Shown here one piece after another: positions 1 through 12,600 of a stretch of 64,000 nucleotides of DNA; within the stretch, counting starts at the first letter, position 1, and the number at the start of each line of letters is the position of its first letter. Source of the stretch: Kryptolebias marmoratus (taxonomy: Eukaryota; Chordata; Actinopteri; Cyprinodontiformes; Rivulidae). The DNA lies in assembly GCF_001649575.2 (NCBI RefSeq), contig NC_051443.1, positions 6,052,644 through 6,116,643 on the forward strand, given 5' to 3'. The position numbers and the translations under genes are program-made. Below the pieces are notes generated by a model. The model was not told the origin of the DNA. It was given only the letters and a program-made list of their open reading frames with translations, and ran no database searches.

Positions 1-587
1 AGGAATACATTTACCTTTCATACCAGAGTTTTAAATAATTCAAGATTATTTTAAGTTGTAAGACGTAAATGAGCATGTGTAGTGAATGACTCTCAGCTGC
101 TACCACATCAAATTTTAGCTCAAGGTCAATTAGCTGTGGCAGCCATCTTGAATCAGATTGACTTCAAAAAAGTAATCAGTTGTAGATGTACATTCAGTAA
201 TTACTTTCTGAGAGTTTCATTAAAATCTGTCTGGTAGTATATGAGATATTTTGCTAACAGTTAGGCAGCAACATGAGCACAAACACTGTATTCTGTAGAT
301 AATTAAATTATGATATAGACAGGAGCTGACTTGAGACTTTTGCACAGTGCTGTAGTGTTTTGTTCTTCTGTACTTGGGGGGTAAGTAAAAAAATCCTATA
401 AATGAAGAAAAGCTTAAAGGGTGTCAGCTGTACATTAGTACATGCTTTCTAGTTTTAGTTTGACTGTATACACTCTATATGTCTACACTTGCAAAATATA
501 AATAATGTGAGCCATTTAAATAGACACAGACAAGGAACTTATTTATGGTAACTTGTCGATCTTTAGTAGTCAGCTGGACCGACTCAC
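1..587. other. slc4a4 intron (partial)
   Basis: This is the part of the intron downstream of exon 21. It contains a reverse-oriented partial family A repeat at about 60-262. Nothing else is recognised. Confidence 0.8.
60..262 (-). repeat. Family A repeat, partial
   Basis: It shares with the other copies the blocks GACTCTCAGCTGCTACCAC, AGCTGTGGCAGCCATCTTGA, AGTTGTAGATGTACATTCAG and GAGATATTTTGCTAACAG, in reverse orientation. The hairpin end is missing. Confidence 0.8.
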
Positions 588-656
588 CTGGACACCATTG
601 AGTGATGCCACACCCATATAGAGAAACACACCGTAGAGCACAGGCATGGGAATGAA
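588..656 (-). CDS. slc4a4: slc4a4 exon 21, last one inside the window
   Basis: The 69-nt exon encodes [23 protein letters not shown]. Its donor GTGAGT shows that the gene continues to the left. The next expected coding block (FMDRLKLLLMP-like) is not present in 1-587, so the window starts inside an intron. Confidence 0.96.
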
Positions 657-3600
657 CTGTAAAATAAGGAGTTAAAACAATATTAATGTCATAAGTGACT
701 GGCTGTTTAAGGTGAAAACAAAGAAAGCAGGGCAAATTCACAGAAACCTTCATGTGCTTAAGTTCCTGTTAGATGTAACAAGCGTTTGTATTTTTGGCAT
801 CACTGATCATTTAAAAATAACCCACAAGCAGCTTTACTGAGAACAACCTTTTAATGGAAGCATGCCATCAGCCACATAGCTGCCACTGGTTTAAATTTCA
901 TTTGTTTTTTTGTTTTTTTTTTATCTTAGCAAGAGCCATACAGCCTTGCATCATCTTTAAAGCAGAAGAAAAAAGCTACACAAAACCTTGGCAGGGCAGT
1001 ACAAAAACATCCAGTGGTAACCTGTGTGGAAGTCCATTTCTGCCACTCTAATGAAAATAAAAGATCCTCCAAGTCATAGTTTTGAGACAGTATCTCATAA
1101 TTATGATTTGCTAAGTCATAATTTTAAGATTGTATCCAATAATTGTAAGCTGCTAAGTCATAGTTAGAAAAACAATATAATTATCAGACATAAAGTCATA
1201 ATTATGGCATGCCAAGTCAGTCCTCAGAAGCTAAGTCTGGATTATGAGATAGTAATTCATACTGTAATTATAAGATGCTATAGATAAATATTTATGGAGG
1301 TACCATTTTGAAGTCATAGTTTTGAGCTAGCATCTCATAAAAAGTGACTTAGAAGATTTCTTTTTGTTCAGAGGGGCAGAAATGTGCTTCCATACATCTG
1401 ATCTATGAGGTGATGAAGCGTAAAATATTTAAAGTAGCGTCAGTAGATATTTTACAAGTCATTATGCAGCAGGCGAAGGGAGAAATATGGGAAATAAAAT
1501 GTGTAGAGAATATCCACAGGAGGAGCCACAGCACCGCTCAGTTTCTTTTTTCTTTTTTTTTTTTGTTCTGCAGCCTAATGAGGGAATGGAAACTGGAGAT
1601 GGCACTCCGCTGCAATTGGAGCCTAAAGTCCTGATGAGCATGCCTGCTTCACATTAAATTACTTCAGCTACAGGAGCTGCTAATGGGATGAAGAACAGAC
1701 TTTAAATGATTATCAAAATTAAGAGGAGTGACAGGTGTTTGTCCCAAATAAAGTAGACAGTAATCCACATTTTCCATGGTAGAATTAAAAAGGTGGAGCT
1801 GTACCTTGAGGATAGGAGCCATGAAGACAGAGAGTCCCGTAAGGAGAAATACAAAGATGCCAGTGACTCTTTGTTCCCTGGAAAAAAACGTTATTAGATC
1901 CAATTCAAATCAGAAAAGCGACATTTACCTTTTCTTTTAACTGTCTCAGTTATTTGGTGGGAACTTAAAAGTACAAACCGAAAAATCACCGTCATTAGCT
2001 GTACAATTCCTTCATGCCATGATTTTGTTAAACTGATTTAAATCTCACTTTTCAGTCTGAGCAGAACTTTGTCAAGTCACCATCACAAACGTCAGTGACG
2101 TCAGTGACGTCAGTAAAAGGTTTCTGTGTTGTCTCACCTGACACCCAGGAATTTGGGCTGCTCTCCGGGCGCCGACGTCTCCGTCTCCATTTTCAGAGAA
2201 TCGATGTGAGCGATGGAGATGACGGTGGCAGCCACGTACCATGGCAGCCCCATGAAGGAGCAAACTATCATCAGGATGGCCACCCAGAACAAGTCCAGGT
2301 GATACCCTGCTCCTTTCTGAGTGGGATAACAAGAGGAGAGGAGAAGAATGTGAGTTTGTCGGGATTGGAGGGCTCTTTATCAGCTGCCACAAAAAGTCAA
2401 AAAGTGGGCAATAATACATTTGCTTGTGTATTCATGTGTCTGTTAGCAAAATATCTTATGAACCACTGAACGTATTTTAAGAGAATTTCAGGACATTATT
2501 GGATGTACATCTACAACTGATTAATTTATGGAGCCAATCGTATAAAAGAAGGCCAAGAGAGCTAATTAACCTTAGCAAACACAAAAATGACTTCACTTCA
2601 GGCAGTTTTACAGATACTGAACTACTAACTACACAACCAATCCACCTTAGCAAAGACAAAAACTTTTAAAGCTATTGAGCTAAATTTGGTGTGGTAGCAG
2701 TTGAGAGTAATCCCAACTTATACTCCAAGAGCTACACATTGTGATAGATCTTTAATTAAAACTTCAGCATTAAGTCTTGGAGTCAACCCAGTTCAAGATG
2801 GTGCCCACAGTTAATTGATTTTATCTGACACAAACGTGGATAAAACTTAGTCAATTATGCAGACACAGAGTTAAAATTTTCTGTGGTATTAGCAGAGTCA
2901 TTTAAAATACATACCCTTAGCACTAACAGGTTTAGAGAGATCCTGCAATATCACGTATATTTGTGCAAAGTTGTATTTTTCTAGGTTTGACAAAAATGGT
3001 GACAGCTCAATCATTTCCCAACGTAAAATGATCATTTTTCAAAACTCTGACATGAAAAACGGCAGATGATTCGTTTTTCCTTCAAGAAATGCACGGTCAT
3101 AATTGTTTTTACATTGTTGCCTCTGGGTACGTCTGTAGATTTAGAAAACCTAAAAGTTCAAACTAAATGATGTTTTTTTTTCTTCTACAAAAAGATACTA
3201 AAATGTTTTGGTTAAAGGTCAGCTTTTCATCTTTGCGTCACCTAATCTCAAAAACCCTCCTTGTGGCTACTTTAACATGCCTCCCAATGCAAATGTCCAC
3301 AATAAGTCAGTACAACCAGCTCCTAAATGCATCAAGAGTCTGATTTGATTTTTTACAAATATCTAATTTATTTTGTGAAGCTTTGACATTAATGTAGTTT
3401 TACAGAGAAAACTAAAATCAATTTTTTTAGTGTTGTCAGAAAATACATTAGTTTACAAAAGAATATGAATAAAATATAAAGCAGTATAAGCTAATAAATT
3501 GGAGTCTCTAAAGTTAAGAATGTAAATTAAGGATACATTGTTTTTTTAATCAGCACTTCACTAATAAATGTTATAGACTCATTTATGTTGATAGGAGATA

Positions 3601-6600
3601 ATTCTGCAAATCTAAACAGTTTATTGTACCGTGGAGAGCTATTTTCCACTTATTTCATCCTTCCACCTACCTTGAGTTTGTGTTCTTTCCTGTTGACAAT
3701 CACAGCAGTGATCTGCTGGTCCATGAATATAAGAATAGTGACCAGCAGAGCAGGAAGTGCAGCTGCCAAGTACACCCACCAGGGGTTTCCTCCAAAGGGA
3801 GGAATGAACCAGCCCCGGTCTGGACTTGTGGGCTAGAAAAGAATATGAAGAAAGAAGAAATGTTAGAAGACAGAGCACAATAAGGCAAAACTACAACCCC
3901 AATTCTGAAAAAGTTGAGACGTTGTGTAAATTGTAAATAAAAACAGAATGCAATAATTTGCAAATTTCATAAACCATTTTATTTGCAAAGAAACACAATA
4001 AACCCATCAAAGGTGTAAACTAAAAACACAACAGCACATCTCCCCTCTTCTTTAAACATCAGTCTGTAAACATCTAGAACTAAGGAGAGCAGCTGCTGGA
4101 GGTTTTGGAGTGGAACGTTGACACATTCTTGTCTGATCAAGGATTTTACATGTTCAACAGTCCTGGGTCTTTGCTGAATTTTTTAGTTTCATGGTGTACT
4201 AATTGTTTTCAGCTGGTAATAGATTTGAACTACAGGCAGATCAGTTCAGCACCCAGACCCTTCTGCTACAAAGCTCAGCTGGATGGTCCATCTTCTCTTT
4301 AGTGTGGAAAATGTGGCAGCTGTAGTTTTTAAAAAGAATTTCACATTTTGATTCGTCTGACCACAGAACAATTTTACATGTCGCCTCAGTCCATTTTAAA
4401 TGAGCTTTGGCCCAGAAAAGACAGCAACATTTCTGGATGGTGTTCACATTTGGCTTCTTCTTTGCCTGATAGAGCTTTAAGCACCATTCGTGGATGTTAC
4501 AGTGAACTGTGTTTACAGACAGTGATCTGTAGAAGTGTTCCTGAGTCCATGCAGTGATGTCCAGAACAGAATCAGACCTGTTTTTAATGCAGAGCTGCCT
4601 GAGGACCTGAAGATCACAAACATCCAATGCACATATTTTAATATAATATATTGTAATATCATATCTTGTCCTTTGAGCTCAAGATTTCTCCAGATTCTTG
4701 AAATCTTTTGACAGTATTAAGAACTGTAGATGATGTGATGGAATAAAATATAAGTTTATGTGATTTGCAAATTATTGCTTTCTGGGTTTTTTTTTGTTTG
4801 TTTGCATTTTTAAAAAGTTCTCAACATTTTTGGAATTGGGGTTGTATTCCCAAGTGCCATAGATCTTCAGCACAGAATTAAGTCACTGAAGAGAAACAAG
4901 AAAAAAAGCTACCCAGTGTGAGGCATTTACTTTAACACTAAGCAAGTCTTGAGTTTGGGATTACTGGTGCATCATTACATGACAGAAAAGAGTGAATTAA
5001 ACCTCTGTGGTGAAAGAAAGCTGGCTCTGTGTTTCAAACTAGAGGACCGTCTGTTCTCACATCACCTGTAATTAACTTTTATCCCCCTCTGGACTAAAGG
5101 GAGGGTCTGGGGGGCCAGTGGAGGAACATTTGAGCTTAGCAATCACCAAGAATGTCTGTCTTAGTTTCAGGTAGTATGCATCCCGCCGTGCAAACTACAA
5201 AGAAAGCATTATAGTGGGATTTGAAAGAATTAGAGGGGCTTTCTTGCAGCAACATGGATCATTAATGGTGTAATCTGAGGAAACTGGACCTGCCTGACCA
5301 CTGTCTCTGCTCAAAAAAAGCCACAACTTCAAGCACAGAGCAAGCCGTGAATGGCCATTTGTATTTCTTTACCTTGAATTCACTAGGCACGATCAGCTTT
5401 GGAGTGTCCACACCAACTAAGGCGTCCATGCCGCAGAAGAGAAGAATGGTCAAGATGATTGCAAAGTCACTGATGAGCTTCCTCACCTGCAAACACAACC
5501 GATCGGATAGTGTTTTTATCCATGTAAAAAAAAAAAAGAACTTGTCAGGAGCTGTTAGTTGATGCATGATTATAAGAGGAGGCAAAATGTTTGGTCCTAA
5601 AATTACCATTCACAGAACAGAAGGTTAATGCAAACTCCATGCGTTTTTGGTTCAAACTGAAATGAATCAATCCACTCAGTTATTAGATGGCTGAAAGGGA
5701 GTCTGAGTGAATATTGTTTACGCTCCTCTGGACGTAACTGTACAACTCTGATGGTCTTTTTCAATTTTCATCTGTTCCATTTTTATAAATTTATTTACAT
5801 CAACTTTACTTATAGAATCCAAATACATTATTCATAGTTTATCAACACACAATCTGAGTTGCATTTTCTCCTTAGGGAACTCCTTTTCCTGTCACATAAA
5901 TCAGTGTAAGTGTTGGAGAGCCTGCTACTTCCTGGTCTGAAGGTACATTTGTTCCCCGAGTTTGTCCTTAAGTCACCCGTTCTCACAGACTTTGTGCTGT
6001 TTTTATACCACCTGAGAGGAGGCACTACATAAAAAAAAAAAGTTAAAGACGGGGATCAAAAGTCCTGTTTGCATAAAACTGCCCGCACAGAGGCGACGTC
6101 ATCATGAACAGTGTGCGCACCACTACATCTTTCAGTACAAACAGATAGTTCAGCTGTAGCGATTCACAAAACTGAGACAGAGCACATAGACACAGACAAA
6201 GACAGTATGCTCACCTTTAACAATTTTAACGAAGGGCTATAAATATTACTCACATTTCTAATCTGCTGAACTTTTATGCTACAAGGTCAGATAGAAAAGT
6301 CCTCCGGCGGGGACCATGACTTACTGTTGTGGGGAAGAATCTGCTGGTCTTGAACTTCTTCAGACCCATGGAGCAGGTGTAGGTCCCAAAGAACAGGATG
6401 AAGGACATGAGGGTGATGTCAGGCACATACTCACAGGCATTTCCAACCAACTTCCCATTAAACCTCTCACAATCATGCTTGGTCAACAATGCCCAGGAGG
6501 TGTCATTCTCCAACTGCAGATACAAGAACATACAAGTTATTGATGTGGAGCAACAAAAAAAATTTTTTATGAAAAATTAATTCTGAATCTAAACAAATCA

Positions 6601-9600
6601 TCCCATTCTACCAAAATAACAAGGACAAAACATACCAGATCAGTACGGTTTGTCCAGTCAGTAATATTAAGAAGTTCTGACATGTTGCCTGGTGAAAAGA
6701 AACAAAGATATCTAATCAGTAAAAAGGGAAACTTGAGATAGCAGTAGTACAACAGTTCCAGTTTTAAATCCGTGTCAACATTTCGCTGCTGAATTAGAGC
6801 GAAATCGTTCAGTTCACACACTGATCAGGCTGCAGAGAAAGTAAACACAAGTATCCAGCCACTGACACACATGACTAACATCTGGAATTTCCACTACAAA
6901 CACATTTTAAACACACTCCACAACACACTGAAAAACACAAAGTAAAAACATTCCCGTTTTTGACGTCTGGTGTCATTATTGTTGAATATTTGATTATGGT
7001 CTGATACAATCGGGCAAAAGATACATCATGATGTCTCAGTGGTCTTATTTGCCAGAGTCAAACTTCCTGTAGTGAGTATTTGTGTGTCCATTACAGGAAT
7101 ATGATTCCTCCACAATTTCCAATTTAAAATTCCATACTTTCTCAAACTCAAATTCTTTGGTATTTGGGGCTATTTTTTATGTCCAAATAAAAATATTTCA
7201 CATAAACTCTTTAACATTACAAGAAATGTTTGGACATTGGTCAGGTTTTTATTTTCTAAATGCTCCTAATACTATAAAAAAACAACAAAACAACAGATCA
7301 TATGCAAAAAAAGATAACAATATTTCTATAAAACAAACAAATACCTCCCTCAACTTCTTAAAAACATTTAAGGAATAGTTCAACCATTTTGAAGTAGGGT
7401 TGTGTAAAAGCTATGAACAATTATTAGACTTACCTGTTGTAGGTAGCTCTTTGAATGATCTAAATTTGGAGATTAATTCCAACAAGATTGATGAGCTAAT
7501 GCCGTCTGAGCAGGGCCAAGAGCAAAGTGGATTTCTGCTCTTAAAACAACTCCAATCTTAAACATTTCCAAGTAGTTCAAGCAAAACTGATTTTATAAAC
7601 TTTTATGCCCCCACAATTTTATATTAGCAGAAATATGATGATATATGATGAGCCTCAAGCTGCACTGGAGGACCTTCATCTAGCTTTTTTTTTAAATTAA
7701 ATAACCATAGAATTGTGTGTAAATAACAATGGATTGCAAAATTTGTAGCGGTGTAAAGATCTATAAAACAGCGCTCGCACAAACGTTGTTGCAGAAATAT
7801 GCTTCCATCTTAGCTGTGCTAAGACTAGCATTAGCTGTGCCAACTTGGTTTTCTTGAACTTGGAGGTCGTTCAAAGGGCTATCTACAACAGGTAAGATAT
7901 TCATTGTTTATAACTGTTACACAGAACCCCAATTAAAAATGGCTGAAAAATCCCTTCTTCTTCAAAACATAATATATTTATATCTATATATGCTTTAGGA
8001 CTATTTGACTGACAAGTTGTATAGAATACACAAAAAAAAAACATCTGCACTTATAAAGTATCTTTTCAACATTAGCTAATTTTACAAAGTGTTTAAAGTG
8101 TCTTATTGGCTAACTACCTGCTACTGGGAGTACCTTGGAATTTTTCCTCTTATATAAAATAATATGTCAAGCATTTTGCAGGTCTCAGCTTTTTTTTTTT
8201 TTTATTCAGATTTTTGTCTTTTAGAAAATGAAATGAGTAAAAGAGTTTGGAAACTCAATGTTTCTCCATACTTTATTTCCCCTTTTCCACACTTTTCCAG
8301 AACTGGAAAATACTAATACTAAAATCCGTATGGTTCAAGACTGCATAGGAACCCTGCAGGAGTTTCCCTGGCTCTGCCTGAGTGAAAGTGCAGAGTACGT
8401 ACCCGGCATGCAGCGGCAATCGTACTGAGTCACCAGATTCGGGTCGTACTCCGAGTTGATTGGGTTGTGGTGGGCCAGCTTTATCATCTTTTTGAAAGCG
8501 TCGTAGATAAAGATGAAGCTGATGAGTGCGGAGAAGCCTTCCTCGGTGAAACGTGTGAAATACTGCACCAGGAAGCTGGCGTCTGTGGCGACCAGCACCA
8601 GACAGAGAAAACCCGACCACAGGCCGATCCACAGCCGGAACTCAAGGTAGTCAAAATGGTTGTCTCTGAATGAGGACACAGTGGGCACAATATATGAGTC
8701 ACACTATTATTGCTTGATGCCAAGAGGTGAAAGGGGAGCAATAGTGTTTTTGCTTGTGACTGCATGTGTGTGTTTATTTGTCTGTCTGTTAGCAAAATAT
8801 CTAATTAACCGAGTGTAATGAAAATTGCAGAAAGTAATGATTGGATGTACATTTATGCTGATTAACTTTTAGAGTCAACCTGAATTAAGATGGCTACCAC
8901 AGCCAACGGACCAAAAAATTGACGGTGACTGATCCTCAACACATATTCTGAGTGCTAACATACTGACTTAAATTTATGCCATTAACTATTCAGTCAACTC
9001 TGTCTGTTGGTGAGCAAAATATCTCATAAACCACTGAACACATTTTAAGGACTTTCAGGGAATAATTTGTTAAAGTGTATCTGCAACTAATTAACTTTTG
9101 GAGTCAATCCAATTCAAGAAAACTGCCACAGCTGATCAACATTAGCCAACACAAAAGTTGTCTACTGTAAAGATATTGAGCAAAAATTTGATGTGTTACA
9201 AGCTGAGTCATTCATAACATACTCTGAGTGTGAAGTCAAAACTAATGTTATTTTCAAGGTTTGACCAAAATGACTAGAACTTTCATTTCTACATATAAAA
9301 TAATCTTAGTTTAAAATTCTGGCATGAAATTTAGTGCGCAATATGCATTCCTTGAAGGAATGTTAAGCCTAATTCTTTTTAAATGATTAAACCCCCCTGA
9401 CTGCTATCTAACACAAAGAAAACTTGTTTAATATTAAACAAGCTTGTTTAATATTAGTTAAACATGCAGGTGTTTGAGGTGCTGACATGTAACAAGAGTA
9501 CAGCCTTTTCAATGACACTTATTGTTGTTGTACAGTACATTAAGCAGCTGTTAGCAGCCTAGCAGCTGCTGCTAACACCGTATGTGTTGACTCAAAGCTT

Positions 9601-12600
9601 GAGGACATTTGCAGGACACAAATGCCACAACATGCTTAACCCACCGTGTGAAAATAAATGAGAGTGAATTATTAATAATGGAACAAAATCAGCATGGAGT
9701 TTGGTAATGTTAGAAGAGTGGCTGAGAGAGGGAACACAGAGGAAGGATGAAGGGGAACAATCTACAGACTTTAGCTCATATAAAATCCTTTTACATCACC
9801 AGTATGCATCAATTAGAGGCCCAGCATTTATTGGAGGAAAAAATGCTGATCCAACATCCAACAAGTTTCAGGTCAGAGTTTGACACCAAGATCACTGAGC
9901 AACAACAATGTGAGACATGATGGTGTTAAAGCCATTTTGGTCAAATCTTGAAAGCAATCTAAAATTAAAAAATTTACACAATTTGTTTGTGCTCAGAGTA
10001 TACTTTGTGGGTGACTCTCAGCTACCACCACATCTAAATTTAGCTTCATAACAGTAAATCTGATTGAGTTATAACCATTTCTGCTGTTGCTAATGTTGAT
10101 TAGCTGTGGCAGCCATCTTGATTTAGGTTGATGTCCAAAGTTAACCAGCTGGAGATGTACATCCAATGATTATTTTCTGAACATTTTATTAAAATCTGTC
10201 CAGTGTCTCATGAGATATTTTGCCAACAGACAGACACATACACTGGCAAAAATATTATCACCTGCCTTTCACGTTTTGGCAGCAGATGACTAACTATGAG
10301 AACAGATTTTTCATCTGTCCTTATTCTGTTGGTAAACTAAAAGAGTATTTTCATTTGGTTCAACATGAGAGTGAGTAGTGCTGGTTTTCGAACAACCTGT
10401 TACTGCTGAGAGATTTATAATAAAGATAATAATTTTCAAATTAACAACCTTTGATGCAAAGTTGCCAAATTACCCCGAATCTGCTAAATCTATTTTTTAA
10501 GCCTCATTATTTTATAAAAAAAAGTAAAAGGATCGAATGCAAAAACCACACAAACAGAATCTGTTATTTGAAGAAAGAGCTGATAATATTTCTGATACTG
10601 CTCTCTGCTCTGTCATTGGCTGACATTCTTTCATTCATTCATCTTCTTGTGACTTGAATACGTCGGCAGCTACTCACTTGCTGAAATTGAAGAGGAGTCT
10701 TTCAAAGACCAGAACTGGGCCTGTGCTGCTGAGAATGGTCAGGGGCTGACCGGCCAGCAGACAGAACACTGCTCCTGAAAGGGCGGTACCCAGGAAACTT
10801 TCCAACACGCCCTGCAACACACACATACACACACATTATTAGGTTAGTGCAGATTCTCAGACATCCAGGAAATCTGAAGAGTTTGAACAGAGGGAAACTG
10901 AAGAAGTTTCACCTCTCATCCAAAAGGTTTCTTCAATCACATGTCAACTCACTGAGTAATAAATAATTTGCAAAATATCTTAGAAATTAAGTACTTCCCT
11001 TGAAGGAAAACATATTTCCCACCACCTTTAATGACAGTTTTAAACTAAGATCATCTTGTGATGAGAAGGGATTGAGATATAGCTGTTTTGGTTCAATCTT
11101 GTCAATGATAAAGTTGCTGCTCAGAGTATGTGTTGGAGATGACTCCGCTACAACCACACAAAACTTTAGCTCAATATCTCTAAAACTGACTGAGCTATAA
11201 CCGGTTATGTGTTAGTAAGTTTGATTAGCTGTGGTGGCCATCTTGAATTAGTTTGAATACAAAAATAAATAAGTTACAATGTATTCACTGACTGTACATC
11301 TATGACATTTTAATTCAAATATGTTCGGGGATTCACAAGATATTTTGCAAACAGAAAGGCAAGGTCAACTCCAAACTGAAATGCCAAAGTTTGAAGCAAA
11401 GAGCTCACTCAGAGTATATGTTTGGGATGACTCTCAGCTACTACCATACCAAAATCTGTCTCAATAACTGTAAAAATGATTAAATTACACCAAGTTTTGT
11501 ATTTATTTATGTTAGGTGCAGCAACCATCTTGAATCAGGCTTACTCCAAAAGTTCATTTGTTGTGATTATACAACAAAGAGTTTCTGTTTCGAAGCAATC
11601 ACTGAGCAAGGTTAACTGAGGACAGGGATTCCCTCTGCTGTGCTCAGAAAGGAAAAGAAGGAGTGATACGGGATAAGGATCAGTGATGGTTGGGGGGAAG
11701 GGGGGTCATTCAACCGCCATGATGAGGCTACAGTAGCTGAGTAATCTGGATCTGTGGTTATTTACAGCATAGGTAAATCCCTGAGGCCGGTACAGTGCAG
11801 GTTTCCATCAGAGGAGAGGCCAACACCAACACCTCTATCAGGGCACAGCCTTTTACTTATAGGGAGGGGGGGGGGCAGGATAGATGCAGCAAGCTCTGTC
11901 CTCCATTGCACAAACACTTGAAACAATTCTCATAAGGAATCAACAGTTGTCTCAGCAGATTGTTCTGATATAGGCCTCTAAGCCCTAAAGTAGCTGAAGA
12001 GACTTATTTTCAGTCCTGGAGGGCCACTGCCCTGCATGTTTTAGATGTTTCTCCGCTTTGACACACCTGAAATGATTGAATGAGAGATTAACAGGCTTCT
12101 GCAGAACCTGAAGACCTGCTGAAGAGCAGGGAAACAACTAAAACATGCAGGATAGTGGCCCTCCAGGACTGGACACCTGTGGTTCCACACATATGGCCCG
12201 TCTGACCCCCAAATACAGCGCGCTACAATAATCGAGGCACAAAGTAATAAAGGCGTGAATGATCTTTTCAAAATCTTACCTGGACAAAACGGTTTTGATT
12301 TTGGCAATTTGCTGCAGCTGGAAAAAGCTTGTTTTAACTACAGAACTGACTTGTTTGTCAAATCTAAAGGTTGCCATCTATTTTCACTCCCAGATTGGTG
12401 GCAATGAATTTCAAATATGGAGAAAAAAAAAAACAAAATTCACATGGCGGGTGTCACAAGAGCCACTTGGGCGGAATAATATGAGTTCTGTCTTTTTATC
12501 ATTAAATCTCAAAAATTGCCTGGTCTCCTGTGCCCCTCCCTGACATCTGTATCGGAACAGTTTAATACAAATACGTTTACTGTTACACACTTACTAGTTA

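Noticed and set aside
6100..6400. Plus-strand frames opposite slc4a4 exon 16
   Set aside because: They are shadows of the coding exon on the opposite strand.
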